In this document: in pieces, positions 43,462-54,397 of the stretch
How the letters are laid out: each line of letters begins with the position of its first letter
How positions within the stretch are numbered: position 1 is the first letter of the stretch
Assembly: GCA_010015675.1 (NCBI GenBank)
Contig: ML976983.1
Location: 1,225,189-1,289,188 of the forward strand
Length of the DNA: 64,000 nt
Direction of reading: 5' to 3'
Origin: Byssothecium circinans
Taxonomy: Eukaryota; Ascomycota; Dothideomycetes; Pleosporales; Massarinaceae
Position numbers and translations under genes: made by a program
The notes under the pieces: model-generated
The model's input: the letters and a program-made list of their open reading frames with translations, nothing else
Told to the model about the DNA's origin: nothing
The model's database searches: none

Positions 43462-44819
43462 AGGACGGCGGGAATGGAAGGGAATATAGTCGCTGGGGCG
43501 TAGCTACCGATTGATGGCGATTAGGTGATAGCTGGTTGGTTGTATGTACTACAAACCAAGTAAAGTGCGTCAGTCTCTCTTATGGAGCGTTCATACCGTA
43601 TCTTGTCCTTGACGAATCCTGACAACGCCTCGTCGTGGCTCAGCAGCCGTTCTACTTCAGCGTATTCTCCTGGTGCCAACTAAAATTCTATCCACGAGGC
43701 TTGCTTCGTATGGCTTCCAGCCTGCCTGTCTCTAAAAAGCGCGACAGCTCGCTGGGCTTGCGTAAAGGGCTTCTTGTCGGTTGGCGGAGGCGTCAAAGGC
43801 TGCTTTGTGAAACTTGAGGGTGGCGTGACGTGTTGACGGCGTATTATATTCGCTTGCGATACTAACATAGCCATATATTCTGCTGCATGGCGAGGTTGGT
43901 CGATAGCTGTCGCTCTCGCACATCAAGGGAACAACGGCACGTTACCAGGGAGTCAGCCAATGACACAAGTGTGGCTAAAATTTTGAGCCACACATGTTAT
44001 CGCAAATCATGAGCAGGACAGTAAGCACATCAATACCGGACTCGAATCATTTCTGCTTTCCCTTGTGCACCAATATTGTCCACATGCGCGCCACTGGGGC
44101 GCTCCAAGATTTCAACGCAGCGCCTTAACATCCGTCCCTGCGTGCTGGAAAACCCGCCGTGCCGGAAAATACGACTGGTACTTTGACTTCAAGCAACTAT
44201 AACTCTGCGCCCACGTCGGGCTTCTGTAAGAGTATGTATGGATAATGTGCTGTAGCAACTTTTAAATATTTATAACCCTTTCTATATAAAAATTACAATA
44301 TGCATTGTCGCCTTCGATCCTGATACGTAGAGAGTCTCATTTCATAACAAAACAGACTTCCTTTCCCCATAGCGTCATCCTCAAACTCTGACCGCTTCGT
44401 AAAACTTATAACGGTGCTATCTAAGCTTAGGAACATCATTATAATATCGGGAAGTTGTCACAACCTGGGTCGGTACTTTCAATTAGAGTAGCTTCTAATC
44501 TCGGCTAGTGAAACCAGCCCGCCATTCTCTATAATCATTCGGTGTAATTTATTTATGTCATTCCGTAAGCGAGTTTGTGGCTATCAGCTAGTGGGTCCAA
44601 TTTCCGATGCACTCAGCAGATGGTCAGCCACACTTACCAGCCACAGCGATGACTGGCCAGAGCGGGTCGGCCCATCCTCCCTGTTAAGAACCCTCTTGCG
44701 CTCATGTGACTTGACGGGGGCTTGGCCGACTGGGCAACCCTCATTGACAGCAGAGGAATATCGCCTTCACAACAACACCAGCCTTATCACTTCACTCAAC
44801 ATGGCTATCCCAAATTACC
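43462..44819. other. intergenic, no gene supported
   Basis: Short open frames at 43630-43930 lack motifs. A tRNA-like but degenerate sequence around 44040-44150 (minus) was rejected as a gene. 44260-44300 is AT-rich. Confidence 0.5.
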
Positions 44820-47250
44820 ATGTCCCAGTACCGTTATTCTGAGCTGTCATCGGAGACTGACAGCATTCGCCTGCTTCGACTAATGCCACATGAAGACGAG
44901 ACGGCTGACATACAATGCGAGCTTTTCGAATACCCTCTACCGAACTCCTGCAAAAGAACTCATCTGTATGATGCTCTATCCTATGTATGGGGCAATCCAG
45001 ATGAGAAGCTGCCTATCTTCATACACGAACAACGCGTCGATGTCACAGTCAATCTTCGCGCGGCGCTTTCACGTCTTCGAAATCACTCTCTGGAACGAAT
45101 ACTATGGGTAGATGCCATTTGCATCGACCAAGCGAACCAGAAAGAGAAGGGGCACCAGATTCAGTCTATGGCGAAAATCTATGGTCAAGCAGACCGTGTA
45201 GTCGTTTGGCTTGGAGAGGCGGCAGACGATAGCGATCTAGCGCTCGAAGAGATACACGTTGCTGGGGGCAAGATGTCTACGAACTCTTCAAAGAGTGAAA
45301 GGATCCGGCAAGCAGTCCTTGCACTCCTTCAACGACCGTGGTTTCGGCGCATCTGGGTATGGGAACAGACACTTGTAGCATTCGGACGAATTACTAAAGA
45401 TTATCTAGATACTCCAAGAAGTTGCAGCAGCTCGACATGTCCTGATTATGTGTGGATCTAAGAAAATTGACGGATACGTCTTCTGCTTAGGTATTGATTC
45501 ATTGAAGGACTTCTACGAAGATCGCCCAGAATTGTCGGGTTTGATCCGCTCAGTAACCTATCTAATTCGAGGAGCCATCTTCAGACCTGGCTACTCAAAG
45601 GGTAGTTCAGGCAGGTCTTCTCTGGATATATGTTCATTGGGCGAGTTGATGGACATGTATCATGCGCATGAGGCTACCAAGCGCCACGACAAGGTGTATG
45701 CCTTGCTCGGTATGAGCTCTGATGATCTCAGCGAAGCGAACCTGCTACCCGACTACAATGATCCATGGGAGGAACTTTTGCAGCGACTAGCTAAGTTTCT
45801 TCTCGGTGAAAAGATATCTGTGGAGACTTGGGGTGATAAAGAGATCGCAGCAATCAAGAGCAAGGGCTGCATCCTTGGCAAGATCTCCGAGGTGCTTGGA
45901 GATACTTCTTTGGATGATAGACATGGTGTGGATGTCATTGTCAAGAACACATTAGGGCAACCGGGCGGAAAGGAAATGCAGTACTGGACTCTCGGATCCT
46001 CGGCAAAATCCATCCGAGATGGAGACCTCATCTGCCTTCTTCAAGGAGCTTCAAAGCCTGCGGTCATCAGATCATGTAAGGATCATTTTGCCATCATCAT
46101 GATTGCAGCTACTCCTCTAAAGATTATACCAATGGAGGGGCCAAACCTCTTGCAATCGGTAAAAACCTTCGCCCGCGATTTTCTACTTCTCTGGGACTGG
46201 GAATATTTCCCAAAGGAATTTCAAGATCCAAAAGAATATGGAACTCTAATACGAACGAACGATTGGGCGTCAGAACATTCAAAGACAGGCAGAGACAGTC
46301 ATTTAGACAAAGCGACCAGAGTATGGGACGTTGCTCGGATATTAGGAGACGCAGGAGAGTATAAAGAGGCAGAAGAGAGGCAGGGAGAAGCCATTGAGGG
46401 CTATAGGATAGCGTTTGGAGTAGAGCTTCCGTGCACGCTGAAAAGTCGATACGGTCTAACGCCGCTATCATGGGCCGCAGGGAACGGGTACGATAATGTA
46501 GTACACCTACTACTGGCGAAAGATGGTGTCAACCCAGACCTGAAGGATAGTCAACACGGTCAGACGCCGCTCTCGTGGGCAGCCAAGGGAGGGCACGAGG
46601 CTGTGGTCAAGCTGCTGTTAGAGACAGGCAAGGTCGATGTTGACGCGAAGGACACTAATGGTGGAACGCCACTATGCCAGGCAGCTGAGAGCGGGCACGA
46701 GGCGGTAGTTAAGCTACTACTAGAGACGGGCAAGGTTGACGTTGACGTGAAGGATAGGTATGGTCGGACGCCGCTCTGGCAGGCAGCTAAGAATGGGCAC
46801 GAGACGGTAGTTAAGCTACTACTAGAGACGGGCAAGGTTGACGTTGACGTGAAGGATAGATATGGTCGGACGCCGCTCTGGCAGGCAGCTGAGAATGGGC
46901 ACGAGATGGTAGTTAAGCTGCTGTTAGAGACGGGCAAGGTCGACGTCAACGCGAAGGACAGCGACTATGGTAGGACGCCACTCTGGCAGGCAGCTGAGAG
47001 GGGGTATGAGGCGGTGGTTAAGCTGCTGTTGGAGACGGGCAAGGCTGACGTTAACCTAAAGGATAGAAACGGTTTTACGCTGCTCTCACAGGTAACTGAT
47101 AGAGGGCACGAGGCGGTAGTTAAGCTGCTGTTAGAGACGGGCAAGGTCAACGTCAACGCGAAGAATAGATACGGTAATACGCTGCTCGAACTGGTAGCCG
47201 CTAGAGGGCATAAGGAGGTGGTTAAGCTGCTGCAACAAAGTACTAAATAG
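44820..47250 (+). CDS. HET-domain protein with C-terminal ankyrin repeats
   Basis: Exons 44820-45356 and 45409-47250; 52-base phase-0 intron (GTATGG...CTAG) rebuilding 'RRIWILQEVAAARHVLIMCG'; 792 residues. HET domain about 40-190: 'YDALSYVWGNPDE', 'ILWVDAICIDQANQKEKGHQ', 'ADRVVVWLG', 'LLQRPWFRRIW'. Middle region 'RHDKVYALLGMSSDD', 'LLPDYNDPWEELL' as in HET proteins. From about 526 to the end, eight ankyrin repeats of 33-35 residues ('RTPLWQAAENGHEMVVKLLL'), several nearly identical in protein and DNA. No NACHT or NB-ARC motif is visible, so this is HET-ANK rather than a full NLR. Expected role: recognition via ankyrin repeats coupled to HET-mediated cell death; cytosolic. Two other HET/NLR loci lie downstream in the window. 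Confidence 0.92.
46560..47235 (+). repeat. internal about 100-base ankyrin-coding tandem repeats
   Basis: Units of 99-105 bases share long identical runs such as GTTAAGCTACTACTAGAGAC and GGGCAAGGTTGACGTTGACG (units starting near 46660, 46760, 46860); later units use GTTAAGCTGCTGTTAGAGAC. Homogeneity points to recent amplification or gene conversion. Confidence 0.85.
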
Positions 47251-48354
47251 CTATTTCTGTTATCTCTACTAACCACCTCACTGCCTGGTTTTCTTATATA
47301 CTTGGTGATAGAATCCACTCGAACGTATCTTTACTTAGGAAAGTTATTGCTTTAAAATGCTTCCCTACTTTTCAATTAATTCTACCCTACTTACTAATTA
47401 ACCAACGTAGGCGGCATGCGAGCCGCCGTGGTATTTTATGTCGCCACCGCTAGCAGCGAGGATGGCCGACCCGCACCTGCCAGGACTTGTAGACACTTCG
47501 TACTGTATAAATAGCTAGCGGAGGGAGATTCATACAAGATAGCAAAGCTCATGATATCGCTACTTTATAAGCCACATGTGCCGCTTTCGTAGAGCGCTAG
47601 TACATTCTCGGCAAGCGCCTTTCTAAGCGGCTTGCGCTGAGAATGCCTTGTCGCGGACAAGACAGCTCCAAAGCAGAATGTTGAAAACCACTTAGATGAT
47701 ATTACATTGCCCACTAATACATCAGCGTGGCAGGGTTTAGCCGGTCGACGGTTTCAAGGAAGATCTGAGTTCATTGTTACATGCGCACCAATGTTACAGA
47801 TAGCCATTGCATTGCGGTCATATTTGGAGGATTTGTGGTATAGACCTAGCTTTGATAGTAGAACAGAAGATGAGCTTTCCATCGTGGATTATCTTTCTCA
47901 GAACGAAACCAAGTCAAGGATCCAGATATTGAGTCAAGGGCTAGCGGTCTCTTGATCTCCATGCGGTCGAGTAAAAATAGCACACCTCACCGCTAATCAA
48001 CGCGGGGTAATCAGATAAGTGAAGGCTACCCCCGCTACGTATTCTGCTATTCTGCACTAAACAACTAATTAGAAGGAGATCCTACTGTCACAACTAACAT
48101 CGGCTTGGTATCAACGGCAGAACATAGATAAAATCGAAATAATGACCGATACTATGCGAGTTGAGTCTTTGGGGCCCGGCCGTCCTACGTATTTTGGTCA
48201 GTATGCGCAAGCGCTAATCTACGACGTTGCTAACTTGGGAGTTCAGACGTCCCGGTTTCTGAGATCCTAATAGCACTCAGTCGGCAACCTCAACTTCCTC
48301 TGTCTCAACCTCGTTGTCGCCATAGCACGACTTCCCTGCGCCGTTTCACCACAG
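47251..48354. other. intergenic, possible 5' exon of the zinc-ribbon gene
   Basis: 47340-47400 is AT-rich. No recognised gene; an upstream exon of the following gene may lie here but I could not place it. Confidence 0.45.
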
Positions 48355-48671
48355 GGTCGTTCAATCCGAACGGAAACGTCGGCCGACCATATTATTTATG
48401 TATTCAATGCCCAAGTAATAACAGAAAAGGATGGGTCACTTGGGACGACGAGCGGGGCATACGTGATGGTAACCCCGTGTGTTACTGCGGTGTCCTTAGT
48501 CGACAAGATCGGATGGGTATTGAGAGCGGACGAGCTGGCTTGGGGTTTTGGACATGCGCGACAGGCAGCTGTGACTACTATTCCGAGTACTCGAATGGCT
48601 GGACCACCCAGGAGGTAAATTCGACACTACATGCACCGCAGTGCACTGGATTCTATCCGTGGCTGCTCTAG
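48355..48671 (+). CDS. GRF-like zinc-ribbon protein, 5' end unresolved
   Basis: The frame is open from 48234 to the stop at 48669-48671 but has no early Met, so the start is probably in an upstream exon; a good acceptor (TTTCACCACAG) ends at 48354. The conserved stretch reads 'GSFNPNGNVGRPYYLCIQC', then 'KGWVTWDDERGI', 'NPVCYCGVLSRQDRMG', 'GLGFWTCATGSCDYYSE'. The paired Cys motifs (CxxC, CxC, C...C) and the 'NPNGN.GRPYY' plus 'GFWTCA' pattern match fungal GRF-like zinc-ribbon proteins, whose relatives bind nucleic acids in DNA-repair or topoisomerase-type proteins. Small stand-alone fungal versions are uncharacterised. Confidence 0.6.
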
Positions 48672-49101
48672 CATGGGCGGAGTGCTTCGGGACCCCATAC
48701 GACAAAATAACACCACTTTCGCACCCACACAACTCCCTACCAACACATTTACCCATCTATTTTTTATCCTAATTATCTACAATTTGCGTGCGCGCTTTCT
48801 ATACAAATTAAAGCCAACTTATTGCGATGTGTGGTTGTGTTGTAGCTGTAGTACAAAAGGCGGATTGAAACTAAGGATTTAATGCACGGCTACAATTGGC
48901 TCCCTGTTATTTCGCTACATATACCGAAGTGGTGGATATATCACGTGCTGCACTATCCTTGTTTCGGCCTAGATCCTTCACTCGCGTCACAAACACATGT
49001 GCACATATAGATCAATAAATGTAAACAACACGGTATGGTTATATTACTTAGACAAAGAACATCCCACTACTATTCACCTACCTCCCCAGGGCAATAGCAA
49101 C
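48672..49101. other. intergenic
   Basis: Nothing recognised. Confidence 0.5.
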
Positions 49102-49515
49102 TTAGCACTTAGCCAAAGTATAACACATCAAGCTGCTCACCTTGTTGTTAAGCGTCTCCAAAGAGTACTGGCCACTGATAACATCATTGAAGCCATCTTT
49201 CGGATTGCAAGCGGGAGCAGCAAAGAGCCTACAGGACGTGCACTTGGTAGGCTTCACGGCCATGGCTCTGTTGTTCCAGGCCTTATCATCAGGGTTCGGG
49301 GTTCCGGCGAAGAGGTCGACGCAGAAGGCCTGGGAGTAGAATTGCTTGGAGCCACCGCGGTAGCCCTTTTCGGAATAGAGCTCGACCCAGCCGATGGGGC
49401 CGTCGGCGTAGTTCTTGCTTTGGTCGAGGAAGTTGCCGCGGGTTTCTAGGTTCTGGGGCAACGCGGCGGCGAGGGTGGTGAGAGCGAAGAGGGCTGGGAT
49501 GGTGGAGAAATGCAT
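49102..49515 (-). CDS. small secreted cysteine-containing protein
   Basis: Open frame of 137 codons from ATG 49515. Signal peptide at 1-19 ('MHFSTIPALFALTTLAAAL'), then 'PQNLETRGN', which resembles a propeptide/Kex-type boundary. The mature part has six Cys ('FCVD', 'KCTSC', 'PACN', 'MCYT', terminal 'KC'). 'WVELYSEKGYRGGSKQFYSQ' resembles the aromatic-Gly strand pattern of beta-gamma-crystallin-like folds, and 'NNKVSSLMCY' would fit its closing strand; tentative. It could be a cell-wall or effector-like secreted protein. A GTGAGC in 'NNKVSS' could be read as a donor, but the read-through gives a natural C-terminal Cys and stop. Confidence 0.78.
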   Translation of the reverse strand: MHFSTIPALFALTTLAAALPQNLETRGNFLDQSKNYADGPIGWVELYSEKGYRGGSKQFYSQAFCVDLFAGTPNPDDKAWNNRAMAVKPTKCTSCRLFAAPACNPKDGFNDVISGQYSLETLNNKVSSLMCYTLAKC

Positions 49516-50200
49516 TTTGTTTGGTGGGAAGATTTGGATAGTTTTTGGGTTATTGGTTTGTTGGTTTTGGTGATAACGATTGTTGGTGAAGATTGGATAG
49601 GGGGGAAGGAGTTATGTTTATATACTTTCCTACTGGTATTTTCACAATGCGGCGTGGACAAGGAATTCCGGTGTTTGTGGAGTCGCCGTCACGTGATCGC
49701 ATCATGGACGGATAAGGACTTCAGATACACAATGTTCTTTGTGACTGCAGATGAAAGGCGGGCATACAATAAGGCCATTGTATGAAAGCCTGGAACTGGC
49801 AAAATTTCGCTCAAAGTGCTAACGCAACTAGCCATTGTGAGTTCGGACAAGATGAGGTTCAAAGTATCCAATGCAAACAAAGTCCGGCTTCATCAAAATG
49901 TTCGAGCGCAATCAATCAACCCGTTCTTCCTGATAAGTTCTTAGATGTCATGAGGAAAGCATCGGATAAATCTCAAATCTGGCCCATTTCAACACGTTGA
50001 TTCGTCACTGACATCGGCGAAAAGCGAACACAGCAGGAAGGGGTATCCTCTTTTTCATTGTATGTCATTTGTAGAAAAAGCTCTGCCAACTCAGCTCCCG
50101 ATTCCACTTTCAATAAGATCAGGACCCATGCAACTCGCAGCACCTAAACAGACTAACGCGACCTTCTCCTCCTCAGAAGATTGTCGGGATGGGGAGAGAC
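49516..50200. other. intergenic
   Basis: Promoter of the small secreted protein (minus) and 3' region of the J-domain gene; no gene supported. Confidence 0.5.
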
Positions 50201-50743
50201 TCAGTTTGGATGGCTTTCAGAAGCCTTTTCTGGAAATGGAGGCTTCTCCTCTGATGATGGAGCCTCCTTTTCTGCCGCCTTTTCCCTTACCTCTGCAGCT
50301 GAAACCTTCTCCTCCGCTGCTGAAACCTTCCCCTCCACAACTGGGTCCTTTCTCTTCACCCCTCGATCCTTCCTTTTCACCGCTGGATTCCTCTTCTTCA
50401 CAACTGGACCCTTCTTCTTTACCGCTGGATCAAACTCCTTAGGCATATCTCGCTTAAAAGAAAACGCATACCCTCTAGCCCGCGCTCGAGGCTGATCAGT
50501 TCGCGGAGTATGCGGTGTCGATTGCCACTCGCGCAACAGCAGTCGATTGTGCTCCTTCTCAAGAACCTCCCATGCACACGAAGCGGCTTTGAAGGTCTCC
50601 GCTCGGGCTGCCCGCTCAGCTTCAGAAAAACCGAGGGTCTTGTCGGGGTGGTTTTCGATAGAGAGCTTGTGATAGGCTTTGCGGATCGTGCTGAGGTCAT
50701 CGGCGGGAGTGACGCCTAGGGCGGCGTAGTGTTTGTGTGACAT
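50201..50743 (-). CDS. J-domain (DnaJ-like) protein with charged repeat tail
   Basis: 180 codons from ATG 50743. J domain at about 4-72 with the HPD motif in 'YHKLSIENHPDKTLG' and the helix-I start 'HYAALGVTPADDLSTIRKAY'. The rest is Lys/Glu-rich low complexity with imperfect repeats ('PAVKKKGPVVKKRNPAVKRK' then 'VKRKD', 'SAAEEKVSAAE'). J domains stimulate Hsp70 ATPase; the client is unknown. No Zn-finger or C-terminal substrate domain, so class C. A second J-domain gene lies at 53238-53984. Confidence 0.85.
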   Translation of the reverse strand: MSHKHYAALGVTPADDLSTIRKAYHKLSIENHPDKTLGFSEAERAARAETFKAASCAWEVLEKEHNRLLLREWQSTPHTPRTDQPRARARGYAFSFKRDMPKEFDPAVKKKGPVVKKRNPAVKRKDRGVKRKDPVVEGKVSAAEEKVSAAEVREKAAEKEAPSSEEKPPFPEKASESHPN

Positions 50744-52164
50744 GTTCGTGGGCTTTGGTGGTACGTCGGATGGAGCACTCGCACTTGCAGTTGCGTGTTG
50801 GATGGAGTATATGAATGTATTCGATTCTCCGTGTCGGGGGCGTTATGCTTCCTTGGAGATGTTTGGGTGGATCTGTCGAGGCAATCGTTGCTGATACTTT
50901 AATATTCGGCGCGTTGACTGGGAGCTGTGTGGCAACGTTGCGAAGAGCGAGAGCAGACCGCATTGTGGCTGTACAATACAAGCGTTGTGAGCTTTTTGGG
51001 AATCCTCTTTGGAGCAAACTCCAGGCTTCATGTAACCTCACTCGCGTATCGTTGGTAGAATGATTTTGAAGGCACAATATGGTATAGATCTCTCACTTTA
51101 CCTGGGTTTTGCTTCTGGTCCTTTTAGCTCTGCTATAGCTTACTACTTTCCATGTCGTTCACACTCAACTCTGTGTGAAAGCGCAGTCATTAGGCCTCAC
51201 CATGAGGCCTCAAACGCTGCAGGGAGTGAATAAACGCTGCGCTGCTACTCAAGCTCAAACGGGGGGTTATGACCCATGTATGAGAGATATCCGAGCCGCG
51301 TCTGCCTATTGATACCCAGGGCTCCACACTTGGCACGTGACGGGTTTGCATGAACTACCTAATAGGTAGTTTACTCAGCTTCTACACACTTGCAAGCCAG
51401 TTTGATAATCCGGTGTGCAAAAAGTCTCGATAATTGTGTTACGAATTCTTCATGTCGCATCGTACGTCCATCCCTAAATCCCGTCGAATTGGCCAAATCA
51501 GGGTTTACTGCTGCTGCCTGGGCTAGCTGCGGGTCGCAAGATGAGCATTCACCGGTCCAGCACCGCGCTAGCCGAATCAGGCTTAGCGACTAACCCGTAT
51601 CCCTTCTGTGTCACCGCGGAATATGCAGCCATGTTTGAGGGCTTGCCATGGTCGCAAAAATTCCCCGCCGTACCTTGAGGGGATCTTCGCAAATTTCATT
51701 TACAGTTCACAGTGCATGATTCAGCGTTCAGGTTCTTGATCGACACATTTCCGTGCCACAAAAGCTCGTTTTAGATACTAGTCTTTCCCCAGCCATGAGA
51801 TAATAAAAAGATTACTCTGAGGTTCGATAAGATCAATGCACGACCCCGCATCCTCCGTGTAACATAATAGACGCACTCCTGAGCATAGCATCGCGGAACG
51901 CGGATGTACCCCTGGTACAGCGGGCGACAACCCCAGCCAGTACCAGACCACGGGAAAGTAAAAAAGTGAAAACTCCAAGAGCCCCAAACGTTCCACAAAA
52001 CGGCCCTCCCCCACCATTACATAAAACGCCGTCCCGTCGCCCATCGCCAATCCCTTTCTCTTCGTCCGCACTCGACCTCAACAATACCACCTCTTCACAT
52101 CTTCAAAGCCTCTAAGCTTCCAGGAAAACCTCTACCACAACCTACCGGCACCAGAACCAGCACC
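50744..52164. other. 1.4-kb intergenic region
   Basis: No gene supported. It contains a perfect short inverted repeat AACTACCT-AAT-AGGTAGTT at 51353-51371. Minus-strand frames around 51770-52090 lack motifs. Confidence 0.45.
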
Positions 52165-52900
52165 ATGGACCTCTCCACCCTCGGCGAGCTCATCAGCATA
52201 ACCAACGACCCCGCCAAACTCGAAGACCTCGCGAATGCATACACTTCCCCAAGCAGCAACCTGCCCAAGGAAACCCACGCCGCCGCTACCCGCGAGCAAA
52301 CCAGGGCGCGTCAGTTGTTGTCTTTGATGAGGACGGATCCACAAGGTACCCATTAACCCATTCCCCCTATTACCTTCCCTCCATCCCTTCCCTCCATATT
52401 CCTCCTTATACCGACACTCCACTACACTTGGTATAGTACAGTACATACAAGCTCGCAGTCTAGTCTAAGTCTGCTCGCCTCGCCCCGCCTCCCCTCCCCT
52501 CCCTCCACCAGTCATCCATCCACACGTACCTAACAACTTCCCACACCCAGGAGACGGACACCTCACCCCCCTCCAACTCACCATCTACGAGAAATGGACT
52601 AATCTCGACCGCACCCCCACCCCGTCCACCACCGCCGCTACAAAACCCCGCCTCGAAGACGATTTCTCCAGATTGCACCTCGAGGACCTCGAAGCCGAAG
52701 CCGAAACCCAAGCGCAAGCCCAAGACACCGCCCCCCTCCAAGCCGACCAGATCCTAGCCTTCATGAAACAAATCGGCGTCCCGGTCGACGTCCACGATGC
52801 CAGGGACCGCGAGGCTGCGGAGATGCTGCGGCGGTGGATGCAGGAGCAAACGGACAGGGAGGGTGTCGAGGGTAGTGTTGAAGAGGAGTTTTGGGCGTGA
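52165..52900 (+). CDS. small acidic protein of unknown function
   Basis: Exons 52165-52345 and 52551-52900, with an unusually long (205-base) pyrimidine-rich intron (GTACCC...CCCAG); 176 residues. The start ATG is in strong context (CACCATGGAC). N-terminal 'MDLSTLGELISITNDPAKLE' is helical; the middle is Thr/Pro-rich; the C-terminal half is acidic with an Ala/Glu/Gln stretch ('LEAEAETQAQAQD') and 'ADQILAFMKQIGVPVDVHDA' before a helical end. No known domain recognised. Coding support is the in-frame splice and amphipathic pattern on both sides; moderate only. Confidence 0.6.
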
Positions 52901-53237
52901 GGATGTGAGGATGTGGGGGAGGAGGTGGAGGTTTGGGAGCGCGTGCGAGGGGAGGGGGTGAAGTTTGAGGGGGATGTGTGGGGGGAGGGGAGGGGAGGGG
53001 AAGCAGCTGGGTTCGTGCTAGAAAGATGAGAAAGCGTATCCAGGCACGTATATTAAACGTGCGTGGTGGATGTACACAGGGGGTAAATAAGATACTTTCC
53101 CATCCCATCGTCCAGATTTCCTTCCGCACCGACTGCTCATGTACGCGTACCCATGAGCAAATCTAATAAACACATAAATTCCCATGTGCACCCACGACTA
53201 CCTACTCATACACACCCCTCCCCTCCCCGCCCAGTTC
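52901..53237. other. intergenic, convergent gene ends
   Basis: G-rich stretch 52905-53005 (GGAGGTGGAGG, GGGGGAGGGG). No gene supported. Confidence 0.55.
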
Positions 53238-53984
53238 TCACCCCACGAACCTAAACGCCCTATGCGTCTCCGGATCCTTCTCCCTCTTCTCCTTCTTCTT
53301 CTCCCTCGCCCTCTTCCTCCTCTGCTTCTCCTTCTCCTTCTCCTCGGCATAATTATACCTGCTAATCGAAGACCATTTACCCTTCGCGCTCGTTTTCGCT
53401 TCACCCTCACCCTTATCCTTAGCCTCTTCGGCATTCTGCTGCGGCTCGGCGGGCGCGGGCGCGGGCGTGAAGGCATTCGGGGTCGGGGTCGAGAATGCGT
53501 GATACGGGTATTGGTAGGAGGGATATGCATTATACGTCCCAAAGCCAGATGCCGTGGTGTTGGGCGGAGGTGCGAAGTAGGACTGATTATACTGCGGATA
53601 CGCGGGTTGCGGCATGTATGGATAACCACTCCAGGAGGGATACGGTGTCGTATACGTAGGATATGTGGGCGCACCTTGAGGTGGCATGGAGCTGTACGCC
53701 GTCGGTCCCGTGTACAGACCGTACGTAGGCCACGATGGCGTGGGGTTTGACGCGACGGGAGGCGGGAGTGTGGCGTCGTAGACTGCGCGTTGCGTGCTGT
53801 CGACGAGGATCTCGTAGGCGGCTTGGACGGTGCGGAAGAAGGCGGTGGATTCGGCGCGTGCGGATGGGGGGAGGTGCGAGGTTTTGTCCGGGTGGTGCAT
53901 TAGGGCGAGGCGGCGGTAGGCGCGTTTGATGTCGTCTGTGGTTGCTGCGCGCGGAAGAGAGAGAATCTCGTAGTGTGTTGACAT
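53238..53984 (-). CDS. J-domain (DnaJ-like) protein with Pro/Tyr-rich middle and basic coiled tail
   Basis: 248 codons from ATG 53984. J domain at about 3-70: 'HYEILSLPRAATTDDIKRAY', HPD in 'LALMHHPDKTSHLPP', then 'AAYEILVDSTQRAVYDATLP'. The middle (about 75-180) is rich in Pro, Tyr, Thr and Ser ('SWSGYPYMPQPAYPQYNQSY'), disordered and prion-like in composition. C-terminus: Glu/Lys/Arg-rich coil ('EEKEKEKQRRKRAREKKKEK') ending 'HRAFRFVG'. Probably a class C Hsp70 co-chaperone. Not a close duplicate of the gene at 50201-50743. Confidence 0.85.
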   Translation of the reverse strand: MSTHYEILSLPRAATTDDIKRAYRRLALMHHPDKTSHLPPSARAESTAFFRTVQAAYEILVDSTQRAVYDATLPPPVASNPTPSWPTYGLYTGPTAYSSMPPQGAPTYPTYTTPYPSWSGYPYMPQPAYPQYNQSYFAPPPNTTASGFGTYNAYPSYQYPYHAFSTPTPNAFTPAPAPAEPQQNAEEAKDKGEGEAKTSAKGKWSSISRYNYAEEKEKEKQRRKRAREKKKEKREKDPETHRAFRFVG

Positions 53985-54397
53985 TGTTGCGGAGATAGTA
54001 CGAGACGTGCTTGCTGGGGAGGATCGGGGATGGGGGCAGAGGTGGTTGTTATGACAGAGACGGGAGAGGTATAGGCAGAGGCACTGGGGATTTAGTACCT
54101 ACTAAATATGTGCACAGTGGTGCTTGAGGAGTCCTTGTATCGGTGTTTATGTCTTGCGGATAGGTAGTAGGACTGAAAGTCAGAAGGTGAGGTCGACGTC
54201 AGGCAGTGGACGTCGCAGCCAGCAACACTGCAAACGCAGCGGGAAATAAAGCGACAGCACACCGCCACCTCTCGGCCAATGAAAGCAAACGAGCAACTGA
54301 CGTAGTAAGTGAAGATATGATAGAGATTCGTTACTGTATGGGTATCTGTAGACATTAAAGAAAAAACAAATAGCAAACCAGAGTAGTATAATTCCAA
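53985..54397. other. intergenic
   Basis: Promoter of the J-domain gene and 3' end of the rhodopsin-domain gene. Short palindrome ATTTAGTA-CC-TACTAAAT at 54090-54107. Confidence 0.5.

Noticed and set aside
44035..44150. tRNA-Ser/Leu-like sequence on the minus strand (GTTAAGGCGCTGCGTTGAAA and GATTCGAGTCC)
   Set aside because: No closing anticodon or acceptor stem can be formed, the T-stem has mismatches and box spacing is wrong. At best a degenerate tRNA relic.
51353..51371. Perfect 8-base inverted repeat with 3-base spacer as a terminator or MITE end
   Set aside because: Isolated, no partner end or target duplication; eukaryotic terminators are not of this kind.
53184..53750. 188-codon Arg/Leu-rich open frame on the plus strand
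   Set aside because: Antisense shadow of the J-domain gene; low-complexity Arg/Leu composition arises from the GC-rich Pro/Tyr and Glu/Lys coding strand.
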